A stretch of DNA of 64,000 nt from Aplectana chamaeleonis (GCA_029168955.1 JAPDOI010001334.1:10001-74000), one strand, 5' to 3'. Positions 46,376 through 56,121 are shown, numbered from the stretch's first letter. The notes: generated by a model from the sequence alone, not told the origin. Numbers and translations are program-made.

Positions 46376-46909
46376 TCAGAGCTCATACCCCAGGTATGGG
46401 AGTAAGTTGGTTCCAATGATCACCTCTCCCTTCGCCTTGGTCACATGCATCTGGGCAGCAACCATAGGTGCTTGCGCCCCTGCCTCTTTTAGTGGTACCT
46501 CGACTACTGCAACAAAACGTAACAGTTTTCCTGAGACATCTTGCACAGGACGGGACCCTTCCAAGGAGTGTTCAGCAACTTCTCGGTCGATATCCACCCC
46601 GTCCTTCTTCGCTTGCAGAAGCACATCCGCGGGTAAAATTGAGATTTCGGACCCAGTGTCCAGCAATGCTTCCCACTGTCTTCCGTATATCTCTAACCTG
46701 GTAGTCGATACCTTTCCAAACAACGGACATCCGATTTTTCTCGGCTTTCCGTTCCTTTCGGCTTTGGGCTGTCCTTTTGAACGACAGACTGCTGCCATGA
46801 GCCGAGCCGAAAGCGATCCTGCCTGTTGAGTACTAGTGCCTTCACGTTCCGCACTCAACCTGACGCAGTCCTTTGCTCGGTGTCCAGGTTTCTGACACGC
46901 AAAACACAA
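46376..46909 (-). CDS. Element 1, zinc knuckle and aspartic protease
   Basis: Begins at a zinc knuckle CFACQKPGHRAKDC (C-x2-C-x4-H-x4-C), the nucleocapsid RNA-binding motif. A retropepsin follows with the active-site LLDTGSEISILP about 85 residues later and an IIGTNLLPYLG motif near the end, the flap/ILG-like region. It is in a different frame from the Gag ORF upstream, overlapping it around 46855-46909, compatible with frameshifting or with a decay mutation. It ends at a stop, with no pol following. Confidence 0.8.
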   Translation of the reverse strand: MCFACQKPGHRAKDCVRLSAEREGTSTQQAGSLSARLMAAVCRSKGQPKAERNGKPRKIGCPLFGKVSTTRLEIYGRQWEALLDTGSEISILPADVLLQAKKDGVDIDREVAEHSLEGSRPVQDVSGKLLRFVAVVEVPLKEAGAQAPMVAAQMHVTKAKGEVIIGTNLLPYLGYEL

Positions 46910-48573
46910 CTCTTATGCTTTTCGTGGAGCTGGTATCTTGGCCTTATCGTCATAGCACTACTACGCAAAGGCTTGGACATCTGACTCGACCGTGAACCCT
47001 GCTCCTCAGCCTGGCTTCGCTCATCTCTCTTTCTTGAGACTCCACGCATATTCCTTGGCGTCATATCCCTACGCTCGATACGCTGGGCAGTCTCTTTCAG
47101 TTTATTGTACGCATCACTTTCACTTTCTAAGGCCTCTATCAAAAAATAAGAGTCCTTTCAGTGAACCAGCTGATCGTACAACAAGTGAGCCCTCTCTGTG
47201 TCTAAGGCTCGCTCGTCTAGTTCAGGGTATGCTTGACGGGTCAATCCTTCCAACTCAATGCAAAAATCGGCAACGGTCTGCGCCTCCGCTTTTTGCAACC
47301 GCTTGAGTTCCCCTAAGGCGACTACCTTGTTTGTACGCCGCTCTGCTTTGCATAGCCGCTTCATAGCACTCAGCAATACCGTATACCCGCTTTCTTTATC
47401 CCTGCGGGGTAACGCTTCATACTGGCTGTTTGCTTTCCCTACCAACTTGGAACGGAACAGCGCACACAGCTCCGCATCAGCCCAACTACCTCGCGGGTAT
47501 TTCAACTCGAAGGCCTTCATAAATTTACGGAATGTGTAACTTTTTTCCGTTCCCGAGTATGGCTTAACCTCCGGCAGCGCGATATATTTCAGGTATGAGG
47601 CCATGTTATCCCCCTCCCTTGGGGCACCACCTACTCCACCACGGGACTCCCGTCCCGCTACCACCTCACGCTCAGGTTCGCTATCGTCACCCAATGACGA
47701 ATGACTAGACCAACCTGTTATTCTCCTGAGCTGTCCATGACGTCGTGGACTGGGCGTACGCCTGTGCCGGGTTGAGCCCATGTTGATCGCAGAGCCGTCG
47801 GAGCCATTCTGAAACAAAGAATTTACTCCACGGGTTGGTCTGCCTTGCAACATCCTCAAAGCCTCACGACCAGTAACTCTTACAGCACCAGACTCACCGG
47901 GGACATCGTCAACCATCACTTCCCTTTCCGTAGGGGGTTGAACCACCGGTGCCGTCGAGCCTCGCCGTTGAGCCGCTTCGTGCCGTCGCTTGAACTCTCT
48001 CAGTTCACCCAGCTCAGCTGCCTGACGATCGACCGTTTCCTGCAAAACAGTGTATTCCAGTAACACATTGGATAACTTAGCGGGGATCTCCTCTAATTGC
48101 CAGCTAAACTTCGCTGCAATATCCGTGAGTGCCTCATCCCGCTCTAGCATGTCATCCAGTTTTGCTACAAACTCATTGCGATCACCGCAACCTAGGCTGG
48201 CCAAGACTAGTTCGCACCATCTTTCTAGCACAGCCCCTTTTTTGCAAAAAGCTCGCAAGCTTTCCAAAAATTTCTGGGCCTCCTCAGTGCCTTGCCTGCC
48301 TATCTTTTCAATGGCTTCCTGACCTGGGTCCTCAATGCGTCTCGATTTACTGACCTCCGCCCTCACTAGCGTTTCAGTATCTTTAATCGACCGCTCTAAC
48401 CGATCACACACCTGTAGTGCTTCCGATCGTGATGTGTCCGACGCTTCATCACCACATAGCCGCTGGAATTCAACCTCCAGCTCCATGGTCGACGTCTCAC
48501 ATGGCTCCGACATTCCAGTTGGGTCCACAGCACAATCTGCAACAGAAATCATCAAATTTCCTGCCTGTGCCAT
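46855..48573 (-). CDS. Element 1, Gag polyprotein (with internal TGA)
   Basis: Starts MAQAGNLMISVADCAV shortly inside the 5' LTR. There is a coiled-coil-prone region (residues ~25-200), a basic serine/arginine patch (RHRRTPSPRRHGQLRR), then a retrotransposon Gag capsid-like region (FRKFMKAFELKYPRGSWAD; LFRSKLVGKANSQYEALP; VADFCIELEGLTRQAYPEL). A TGA at 47158-47160 interrupts after 471 codons, and the same frame then continues open for another ~100 codons to 46855. The TGA could be a readthrough site or a mutation. Particle formation is the presumed role. Confidence 0.8.
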
Positions 48574-48908
48574 GCCAACTTATCTTCCGCCAACAATTGT
48601 GGTTGTACTCATAGTGGGTCTTGGATTCTCTAAGTTTTTAGGACCAAAAAAAATTTGGGCAGAGGTTTCCCCCTGACGCCACTTTTGGCTAGAGAATCCA
48701 GGTACCACTATGATAGCCTGAGTGACAGAACCGATTGGCTCACCGTCACTCTCTATCAATTCCACTGCAGACCCAACCACTTACGTGTTTAGGCCACCGC
48801 AGTGTCACAATTTACCTACTACACAACCACAAAAGTTCGGCGAGAAACGAGCCGAATCTGGATAAACTGACCTTACAGTTGTGTGCTAACCCTTTTTTTA
48901 TTCTTGGG

Positions 48909-48926
48909 ATCCCGGTTCGGCCCCCA
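48909..48926 (-). other. Primer binding site of element 1, tRNA-Pro type
   Basis: Immediately downstream of the 5' LTR on the minus strand, after one spacer base, lies TGGGGGCCGAACCGGGAT. Its complement ends ...CGGCCCCCA, fitting a tRNA with acceptor pairs GGCCGAA/TTCGGCC, discriminator C and CCA. That is the tRNA-Pro pattern of nematodes, as recalled. It starts with the same TGGGGGC as the tRNA-Pro site of murine leukaemia virus. Confidence 0.8.
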
Positions 48927-48927
48927 A

Positions 48928-49482
48928 GTTAGGTTCTTTTATTTGCGTGATGCTCCCAGAACAAGGTAAAAGGGGGGAAACCCTGTGCAATTGGAAATGG
49001 ACACAACTGTAAAACCAATTTATTATACGATTACACACAATAAAATCGCGCACGAACACAACACAATAATTGTTAGCAACAATGCAAACCTACTATGAAT
49101 CAAGTGATGACAGCCCTAAAGTGAAATCCTAATCAAAACAGACTAGCGCGGAGCGGCAGCTTTCAAGGTGGACGAGCGCTGCGCTGAAGAGGAGGAGACG
49201 AGGTGGAGAAAAATATGGAAAATGGGTCCGCGGCGACCCTCAGCACCAGGCACAGGAAAACGGAATGAATCTCAACTTCCCGACGAGGCCTAAAAAACCT
49301 CTTCCCGCATATTGCGGCTATTCTGGCGTACAGTAGCCTGTAATCCCTCCATTGCGTAGCACTGGGGCTACCGTACACCATAATTGGCGCAATGCGGTTT
49401 TTTTTCCTTTCAGGGAGTTTTCTTACCTATTTTTGTTGTTTCTTTTTTATATTTTCTCATCTTTTAACCCTCATTCCTCACA
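48928..49482 (-). repeat. 5' LTR of element 1
   Basis: 555 bp, near-identical to 44637-45191, adjoining the primer binding site on its left and the ATTCA duplication on its right. On the minus strand it would carry the promoter; no individual promoter box is claimed. Confidence 0.95.
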
Positions 49483-49647
49483 ATTCATTGCCGGGATGGT
49501 CTGCTTGACCGAGTTTGGCTTCGCTACTGTCCTTATTTTACTCGCCTCCGAAAATTCTGCTATTCTTCTACACTTTTTCTTCGATATCAAGATAAACTTC
49601 TGTTGGTTAATAATGATCGTTGGGTTGATTGTTTGGCCAGCGACAAT

Positions 49648-50344
49648 TAAGTTAGTTTTCTCAACTAACCCCTCTCTAATCTTCGCCTATTTGGGCTCGC
49701 TGTTGGCTCTGCGGCGGTTCTGCGGCTCGGCGTCTTATTCCGTCGAACCTCCGACCTCCCAACTCGTGGCACACCTCAAACTTTGGTAATTAAACCTTTA
49801 GTTATCAACAAGCAAAAATGAATAAACGCAGGACAACAAATTTCAGAAAATATGGTACGGTACAAAACGATAGATAACTTCATTAATAACACAGATAGAA
49901 TGCGATGAACATCTTTGTATAAGAAATGGAGTGCAAACAAAGTGAAGACTTTTAGTCAGTAAAAAAGCAAACGTGAAAATTACAGAACTTCAGAACATGA
50001 CGAATAGGATATGATTGTGAGATTGCATGAACAGTGAATTTTTAACAGAAAATAAATGGAGTTCTAACACAAATTTTTCACCACAACCGTCATAGAAAAA
50101 GAACGACTGAGATTATCAACACGTAGAGAATGAGTAGTAAAACACAATAACTATCAAAAGGGTCTTCTAACAGGCAGGAGTAATGAAAAAATGTCTAACA
50201 GAATGTGTAGCAGGAGAGAGATAATGGCAGGAATACTAAGGAAAATTTTTAGGCCACAGGTCGAGAAAACTTCCCGCCTAGGCAGTGCGAATCACGTCGA
50301 TCGTTCGATCTGTAATAGATTGTTGATCAACGATGGTCAACATA
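49648..50344 (-). repeat. 3' LTR of element 2
   Basis: 697 bp, matches 51669-52373 with scattered substitutions (for example TCTTATTCCGTCGAACC against TCTTGTTCCGTCGAACT). Confidence 0.93.
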
Positions 50345-50352
50345 CTCCCCTC

Positions 50353-51555
50353 TCAGAGATTTTTCTCCATACGCAATTCTTCTAAGGCGCTCTCTTTCCT
50401 CAGGCATACCGCATATAGCTGAGTGATGAGTATCTCCTCTGCAATAATGACATTCTCGTCGAAAGTGGCAGGGTTGCATACAGTCGCGATCCAAGCAGAA
50501 CAGACACAATCTTCTGTTCTCGCAACTTTCCTTCTCATTTCGACACTGGTAAATTTAGGACAGGCGTCAGCTTCATGTCGACCTCTGGCTTCACAGAATG
50601 GACAGCAGAACAGTCTTCTGTCGACGACAACTCCGCCCTTTTTTTGTAGGGCTTTGACCTGTACGTTTGAAGAAAATTTTCTGAAGATCATGTTGAGTAG
50701 CCATCAATGGTTAACATCTTGCTTTTTCGCTCTCAGTTGAGCCATTGCGACTGTGACGTCGTCTAACAGTCTCCTTTGCGACTTTATAGAGGTGTCTTCT
50801 GCTGTATAATCTTCGATTGAGCCATGAAGTTCTTCGATTGCCAGCGATGCTTGCTCATATTTTCCTTTCAACCAGTTCAAGACTTCCTGGTAGTTCTCCT
50901 CCGTCACTTGGAAGCGATTTACAGCTTGTCGCGCTTTGCCCTTGAGGGCAGTCAGGAGATGATTGAACTTCATCAGGACAGGAAGAGCTTGATCGTCAAT
51001 ATTCGCCTTGAAAAGGCACCAGAAGTTGTCCCAGTCTTTGGTTTTTCCTGAAAACTGTGGTGCTTTCAGCCAGGGTAACATGAACAAAGTGTTGGATAAT
51101 ATTGAAGGTGTTATTGCTTCGCTGTTTTCTGAAAGCTGTGGGGTTCGCACTTCTCTTCGTTATAGTTCGACATTTTTGAGATGATTCGTCAAGGTTCCGG
51201 TGACGTTATACTGCTTGCCGATCAGGTTCGTCAGGATTCCGTCAGATTTGACGATGACTTCCGAGCTGTTATCCATGTATTGATCGACCGCATTGTCTTC
51301 GGCTTCCTTGATTTCTTGTGGAAAGCCTTCGAAAACTTCGACGAGGTGGTCCAGTGCTTCATCGAGTGCCGTTCTGGCACACCGAATCGTTTCGATTTTC
51401 TCTCCAATGTCGATCTTGTCCTGGCGTAAATCTTCAACATCAGTTTGTCCGCTGTGTTCTCCCGACTTCCAATCTTCGGCGTATCGCGCCTGGCTTTCCA
51501 GAAACGTCTTCGCGTTCGTCACGCGTGTCTTCGCCAAACGTAAGGCTTTACTCAT
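50353..51555 (-). pseudogene. Element 2, BEL-type Gag with DUF1759 region and zinc fingers, frameshifted
   Basis: Starts MSKALRLAKTRVTNAKTFLE at 51555, a coiled-coil N-terminus. After a frameshift near 51155 comes a DUF1759-like region (LPWLKAPQFSGKTKDWDNFW; LTALKGKARQAVNRF), characteristic of BEL/Pao Gag. Then, after further shifts near 50700 and 50500, come cysteine clusters CPFCEARGRHEADAC, CLFCLDRD and CHYCRGDTHHSAIC. The same type of cluster occurs in the plus-strand fragment at 60399-60705. Nothing corresponding to protease, reverse transcriptase or integrase follows before the 3' LTR. Confidence 0.82.
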
Positions 51556-51668
51556 TTTTGAAGAGAAAGTCTTTTGACTTGTAAAAAAAAGATGCGAACT
51601 TGAAAAAAAATTGGTTTCAATGATGGAAAAAACCAATAAGAAGTTAAAAAAATGATGCCGATGCTCCA

Positions 51669-52373
51669 TAAGTTAGTTTTTCCAACTAACCCTTTTCCAA
51701 TCTTCGCCTACTTGGGCTCGCTGTTGGCTCTGCGGTGGTTCTGCGGCTCGGTGTCTTGTTCCGTCGAACTTCCGACCTCCCAGCTCGTGGCACACCTCAA
51801 ACTTGGGTAATTAAACCTTTATTTATCAACAAGCAAAACTGATTAAACGGACGAGAACAAACTTCAGAAAATATGGTACGGTACAGAACGATAGATAACT
51901 TCACAAATAACACAGCTAGAATGAGATGAACATCTTTATATAAGAAATGGAGTGCAAACAAACTGACGACTTTTAGTCAGTAAAAAAAGCAAAGGGGAAA
52001 ATTATAGAACTTCAGAACATGACAAATATAGGATATGATTGTGAGATTGCATGAACAGTGATATTTTAGCAGAAAATAAATGAAGGAGTTCTAACACAAA
52101 TTTTTCACCACAACCCTCCATAGAAAAAGAACGAATGAGATTATTAACACGTAGAAAAAGAGTAGTTAAACACAATAACTAACAAAAGGGTCTTATAACA
52201 GGCAGGAGTAATGAAAAAATATCTAACAGAATGTGTAGCAGGAGAGAGAATATGGCAGGAATAATAAGAAGAAATTTTTAGGCCACAGGTCGAGAAAACT
52301 TCCCGCCTAGGCGGTGTGAATCACGTCGATCGTTCGATCTGTAATAGATTGTTGATCAACGATGGTCAACATA
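51669..52373 (-). repeat. 5' LTR of element 2
   Basis: 705 bp, begins TAAGTTAG and ends GGTCAACATA next to the ACAAT target duplication. Confidence 0.93.
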
Positions 52374-52858
52374 ACAATGTTCAAGAGCCCCATGCATTTT
52401 TGGCAGGTCGCCCGCCGTCTTTTCCGCTCTGTCAAGTTCCCTTGCTGTCTGCTTACTGGTCATAGGATTCCTTTACGACGCTCCAGTTTGTGGACAGGAC
52501 GTACCGCAGAGGCCGTTCGAGTCGCAGAATTTTTTCATGGCTTACGGCACCTTGGTCTTTGCCTTTGGTGGTCACGCAGTCTTTCCTACTATACAAAATG
52601 ACATGAAAAAGCCACGTCTGTTTAGTCGCTCTGTATGGATCGCATACCTCTTGATTGTGGTATACTACGTCACCGTATCAGTGATGGGATACTCGATTTA
52701 TGGCGCATCAGTCGGCGAAGCCATAATACCATCAATACAACTGCAATGGGTTCAACAAACAGTCAACTTGATGATTGCGCTCCATGTCATTACCACAATT
52801 GTGATAGTCTTCTCACCTATGACGCAGCAAGTTGAAGAAACCCTTCGCATACCTCATC

Positions 52859-53042
52859 AAGTGCCTCGGTAGACAGGCCACCTCTTTTGCAGCATTTTCC
52901 AGTTAGCTGCCATTTGGAGACCAGTGTATCCGGAGCATAAAGCGCAGAGCGAAATAAGTATTACACCGGAAATAAGACCTGCGCTGACGAGTGCGTTCGT
53001 CAGCACAGGTCTTATTCCCGGTCTAATACGCATTTATTTGAG
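52859..53042 (-). pseudogene. Inverted, folded-back fragment of the transporter retrocopy's 5' part
   Basis: 52859-53005 is the reverse complement of ~44442-44580 of the same retrocopy with a few substitutions. At ~53005 the sequence turns and reads forward again (TCGTCAGCACAGGTCTTA to ~53042), forming a hairpin with 52960-53000. The inverted copy has CCA at 52878-52880, that is TGG tryptophan, where the forward copy has the TAG stop. So the duplication preceded that nonsense change, or the fragment comes from a related retrocopy. Confidence 0.88.
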
Positions 53043-53471
53043 GACCACACGAGAGGAACTCAAGACGACGTCCGAGAACATCGTCTTGAGTTCCTTTCGT
53101 GTGGTCCTCAAGTCGTTGCCCATTCTTTCGCCTTGATCCAAAATGCCGTTTGACATTTCTGTGGAGGTGTTGACCGCATTCATGAGGGCGTTCATCGATT
53201 CGTGGCAGACGGTCTCGAAACTGATCTTGTTATTGTGTAGAGCGGCGTCGATTTCGCTTTGGAGTCGGGTCAGGGTGTCTCGGGATTCATCGAGGGCTTC
53301 CAGCTGGTCGTTGATGTCAGTTCCAACTACCATCGGGTCGAACGTCAGCGATTTTCCATCGGCGTCGTATGCTGGTTGCGACATCAGTTCGTCCCATTTC
53401 TCGTGTGTTGTGACTTGCAAAGCGATGAGTACCGGAGGAAGATCGAATAAAAATTTCAGCTTGAATCGCAC
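53034..53471 (-). CDS. Unrecognised coiled-coil-like ORF (145 codons)
   Basis: Product starts MRFKLKFLFDLPPVLIALQV and contains long amphipathic stretches rich in D, E, L and N (DQLEALDESRDTLTRLQSE). Its last codons are encoded by the hairpin at 53038-53112, where the RTTRKELKT-encoding segment is repeated inverted. It may be the N-terminal, coiled-coil part of a BEL-type Gag or an unrelated protein; I cannot tell. It is probably truncated at the hairpin. Confidence 0.35.
   Translation of the reverse strand: MRFKLKFLFDLPPVLIALQVTTHEKWDELMSQPAYDADGKSLTFDPMVVGTDINDQLEALDESRDTLTRLQSEIDAALHNNKISFETVCHESMNALMNAVNTSTEMSNGILDQGERMGNDLRTTRKELKTMFSDVVLSSSRVVLK
53038..53112. repeat. Hairpin with ~32 bp arms
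   Basis: GAGGACCACACGAGAGGAAC and TCAAGACGACG are mirrored by CGTCTTGAGTTCCTTTCGTG and TGGTCCTC around a ~10 base loop. It directly follows the folded-back fragment. Confidence 0.9.
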
Positions 53472-53920
53472 AGATTAAAGCTCCGCCCTCACCTTATCCC
53501 CTAGGAGACGCAAGTTATGCGCCGTCCCCGCTCGGTCTGTCTAGGACGGCTGGGCTTTACATAGGTTCCGAAAGCCCGAACAAAACAATGAATGCTGCGT
53601 ATCGAGAGCTCTAAGGGAAACACAAACATTAACAATGTTATCACGAAGCTGTCTTACTGGTGAAAGGAAGGACAGCGTTTCTCTGATCCTCTAGTTGAGC
53701 TTCAAGTTCATTGATTCTGCTCCTTCTGCTCATTCTGGTTGACGTCTTAGGCTGAACGAGAAGGCTGAATCAGCGTCTCTCGAGATATTCACGTGTTCTG
53801 GAAAGAACAAATTTTGGGATCAAATTATACAAAATAAGAAACTGTGCACTAGCAGTGGTGTGAAAAATGAGGTGGTTGTGTTCTACGCCTAGCATTAGGC
53901 GTTTATACCTCGAACAGGCA

Positions 53921-56118
53921 TTAAAATATTTTCTCATGCGGCGCATGCAGAGTTGAGGCACGGCGCCAGCGTAAGTGCATCTGAGCAGTGGCAAACCGTA
54001 GTAGTCGAAATGGCATACAAATGAGTGACAGTGTAATGTGCACGAGAAAACGAAAGAGAGGTACTCCCAGTAGCTGTAGGTACAGATATGATAGCAAAAG
54101 TGCTGTTCCGACACACATGACCGCGAAGATGCCCGTTTTATACCATGTGAGCATCAAATCAAAAATGTGACCGAAGTCTGGCCACGCGAACTCATGGTAG
54201 ATTGTGCTGTTGCCGTGTATCATGGCGACCATCGGCGTGTGGGATTCTCCAACATATTTCAAGATACCCGCCAAGATGAAACGACGTTTTTCTATACCAC
54301 ACTGGACGGTGCAATTTAGAAACTGCCTGGCGGTGTTGAAGTGGAATCGAAGGACACTTTTGTCTATGTTCGGTGAACAGGGAACTTCGAAAGCATGGTG
54401 TTGACACAAAATCTCTCCCCGCTTTTTGGATGATGATTTGCAACGAACGGTAGCTTGCGCTTCCTTTGTACATGAGTAGCATTCATCGAGATTGGCGTTA
54501 GATATACTGCAAGTGTCGTTGTTCACCAGCAGCGTTGTAGAATCCACTGTTTTGTTGAATTCCACAGAAAACATCCGCTGATACCATATGCGGAATCTTT
54601 GAAATTATAGTTCCATTTTGGCTTCTCATCTCACATGCTGGAGTTCTGAGAGGTAGTTTCAGATGTCGTTGATTGAATTGAGCTGCAATATCTGAGGAGC
54701 TGCATGCGCATCGAACTCGGTTTTCGGCTGCGTTACAGCGATAATCATCGCTCATCGTGCAGTTCATGTGTTCTGCGGCGTAGATCGAGCTACAGCGCAA
54801 CGGCGGTGTGAAGTGGTGTTTCCAAATCGTTACATCGGTTCCATCCAACATGAAGTCTGTATGGAGAGACGGCGTCGGAGGTAGCGTTAATGAAGTCATA
54901 GTCAGCCGAATCGATGGAATATTACGTGGCGCATTCGGTAGCACTGCCACCACATATCATTGTCTATTCCTGTGGTTTGTCAGATCGTCCATTGTGACTT
55001 CAATTTTTACCTCTTCCGTCCACCGCGAACAATGGAATAGTTCATACGTCTGGTTAGTCGTAGGTACTGCGTATATCCTGTAGAATAAACATCCAGAACT
55101 AGGGTAAAAACAGTCACCCAAGACCTCCACAAGATTCTAGGCATACTGTGTGACCTGGATAACGGTTCCCAGCTTCTAGTTCCGGAAGCAGGCTAGAACT
55201 GTTGATGCCTGCGCATTTCTCGTCCATGCATGATCCCATATGAGGACATCTTTTGCTGTCAATCGTGCGTAATTCAGTGGCGCGTGTATAGTAATCTGTT
55301 GTCTTATCACAGCGGAGGTATAATCCTCTCCAGCGAAGTCTTAGATTTGCTATCAGTGTAGAATTTGATGTCAATCGCAAACACGCTTCGCGCTTGCAGG
55401 AATTCAACTTGAGAAGACTCGTCATTACGATAGAGCAGGATTCACGATTTTCAGTCAGTGTGCACGTTGCGGTATGGCTTTTAAAGACATCGACATGCTG
55501 ACAGCCTTCTGTGGAATGTCGATTTTGCAGCGATGCTAGCACGAAAATAACTGCTAAAGCGATGGTGATGCGTTCTGATCTCGTTTCCGGACGTCGGTTT
55601 CGTAGTCGGCGTAAACAAGGCAAGCCCTGTTTCAGGAACATTCTCAGAGTCGCAACAATCAACGTATTGGAAACGTAAGTCATGATGCGTAACGGCTTAC
55701 CTACAGTCATAAGTACGTAGAGTAAGACATACCCTACTGTCACGATAGCATATACCAGCATCGCCATCACTGCGATGGCACCAATGAGCCAACATTCGGG
55801 ATTGAGGAGCATTGTTGAACAAAACCAGCAATTCAATTGTTCACAGAAATCCACCCGGCTGCATATGGCTTCCAACATGGCGACTTGTCCGCCCACGTGC
55901 CATTTTATGATTACCCTATGATCAGGTAGGGGGACTTCCTGTGATAGTTTTACCAAATATAGACTTGATGTTGGTCTGTAGTTCTCGCAGAACGTGTCGG
56001 TGCATAGCTGAAAAGTCTGGTTTTCCGCGGTGTCAACTTGTACACCCGCTGAAGCGCATGCCATCTTCATATGGAGCGGTGGGTGGGCATATGTAGGTGA
56101 AATAACTGTTAACATCAT
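53921..56118 (-). pseudogene. Envelope-like glycoprotein with phlebovirus-G2-like region, frameshifted
   Basis: The first part (56118-55114) has cysteine clusters, a strongly hydrophobic stretch near residues 105-140 and a second near 185-195, resembling a membrane-anchored glycoprotein precursor. The second part (54953-54498 and 54574-53921, different frames) is cysteine-rich with potential N-glycosylation sites, then a predicted transmembrane stretch and a short basic tail. The spacing of cysteines in the C-terminal ectodomain resembles the phlebovirus G2 fusion protein family, which nematode BEL elements are known to carry. At least two frameshifts (near 55000 and 54560) break it. No intact protein can be made. 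Confidence 0.72.
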
Positions 56119-56121
56119 GAT

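Larger units (their letters stand above)
44637..49482 (-). mobile_element. LTR retrotransposon 1 (4,846 bp), Gag-protease only
   Basis: Two 555 bp LTRs (44637-45191 and 48928-49482) flank a 3.7 kb interior. A 5 bp duplication ATTCA (44632-44636 and 49483-49487) surrounds it, splitting a transporter codon. On the minus strand the LTR runs TGTGAGGAATG...CCTAAC. I counted roughly 8-10 differences between the LTRs, about 98% identity, so the insertion is young. Gag and protease are encoded, but reverse transcriptase, RNase H and integrase are absent. The element therefore needs a helper. Zinc-knuckle and protease type suggest Ty3/Gypsy, not certain. Confidence 0.93.
49648..52373 (-). mobile_element. 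LTR retrotransposon 2 (2,726 bp), BEL/Pao-type, Gag only
   Basis: LTRs at 49648-50344 (697 bp) and 51669-52373 (705 bp) start TAAGTTAG and end GGTCAACATA. A 5 bp duplication ACAAT (49643-49647 and 52374-52378) flanks it; removing the element joins TGGCCAGCGACAAT to GTTCAAGAGC in the transporter frame. The interior (50345-51668) encodes only Gag. The LTRs differ at clearly more sites than those of element 1, so this insertion is probably older. A purine-rich GAGAGGGGAG precedes the 3' LTR on the minus strand. The sequence after the 5' LTR is TGGAGCATCGGCATCAT; the primer tRNA is not identified. Confidence 0.92.
44268..52858 (+). pseudogene. SL1-tagged processed retrocopy of an AAAP/SLC36-like amino-acid transporter, broken
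   Basis: From ATG 44306 the product starts MAQERSSFDVKPVV and has transporter segments HWLMAAVFVVGDLAGGGMIA and a glycine-rich first helix typical of the Aa_trans (AAAP) family. The frame runs 44306-44636, resumes at 49488-49647 (AGMVCLTEFGFATVLILL) and again at 52379 (FKSPMHFWQ), then ...MAYGTLVFAFGGHAVFPTIQ and further membrane helices, ending near 52858. The three pieces join to the base once the two LTR elements and one copy of each 5 bp duplication are removed, and no intron interrupts ~970 nt. Defects: TAG at 44555-44557 where an inverted duplicate has TGG; a 4 bp CGCC duplication at ~52409 shifts the frame; the C-terminal third is missing. Likely role of the parent gene: proton- or sodium-coupled amino-acid import. 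Confidence 0.9.

Noticed and set aside
45403..48676. Plus-strand ORFs inside LTR element 1
   Set aside because: They are shadows of the minus-strand Gag and protease frames.
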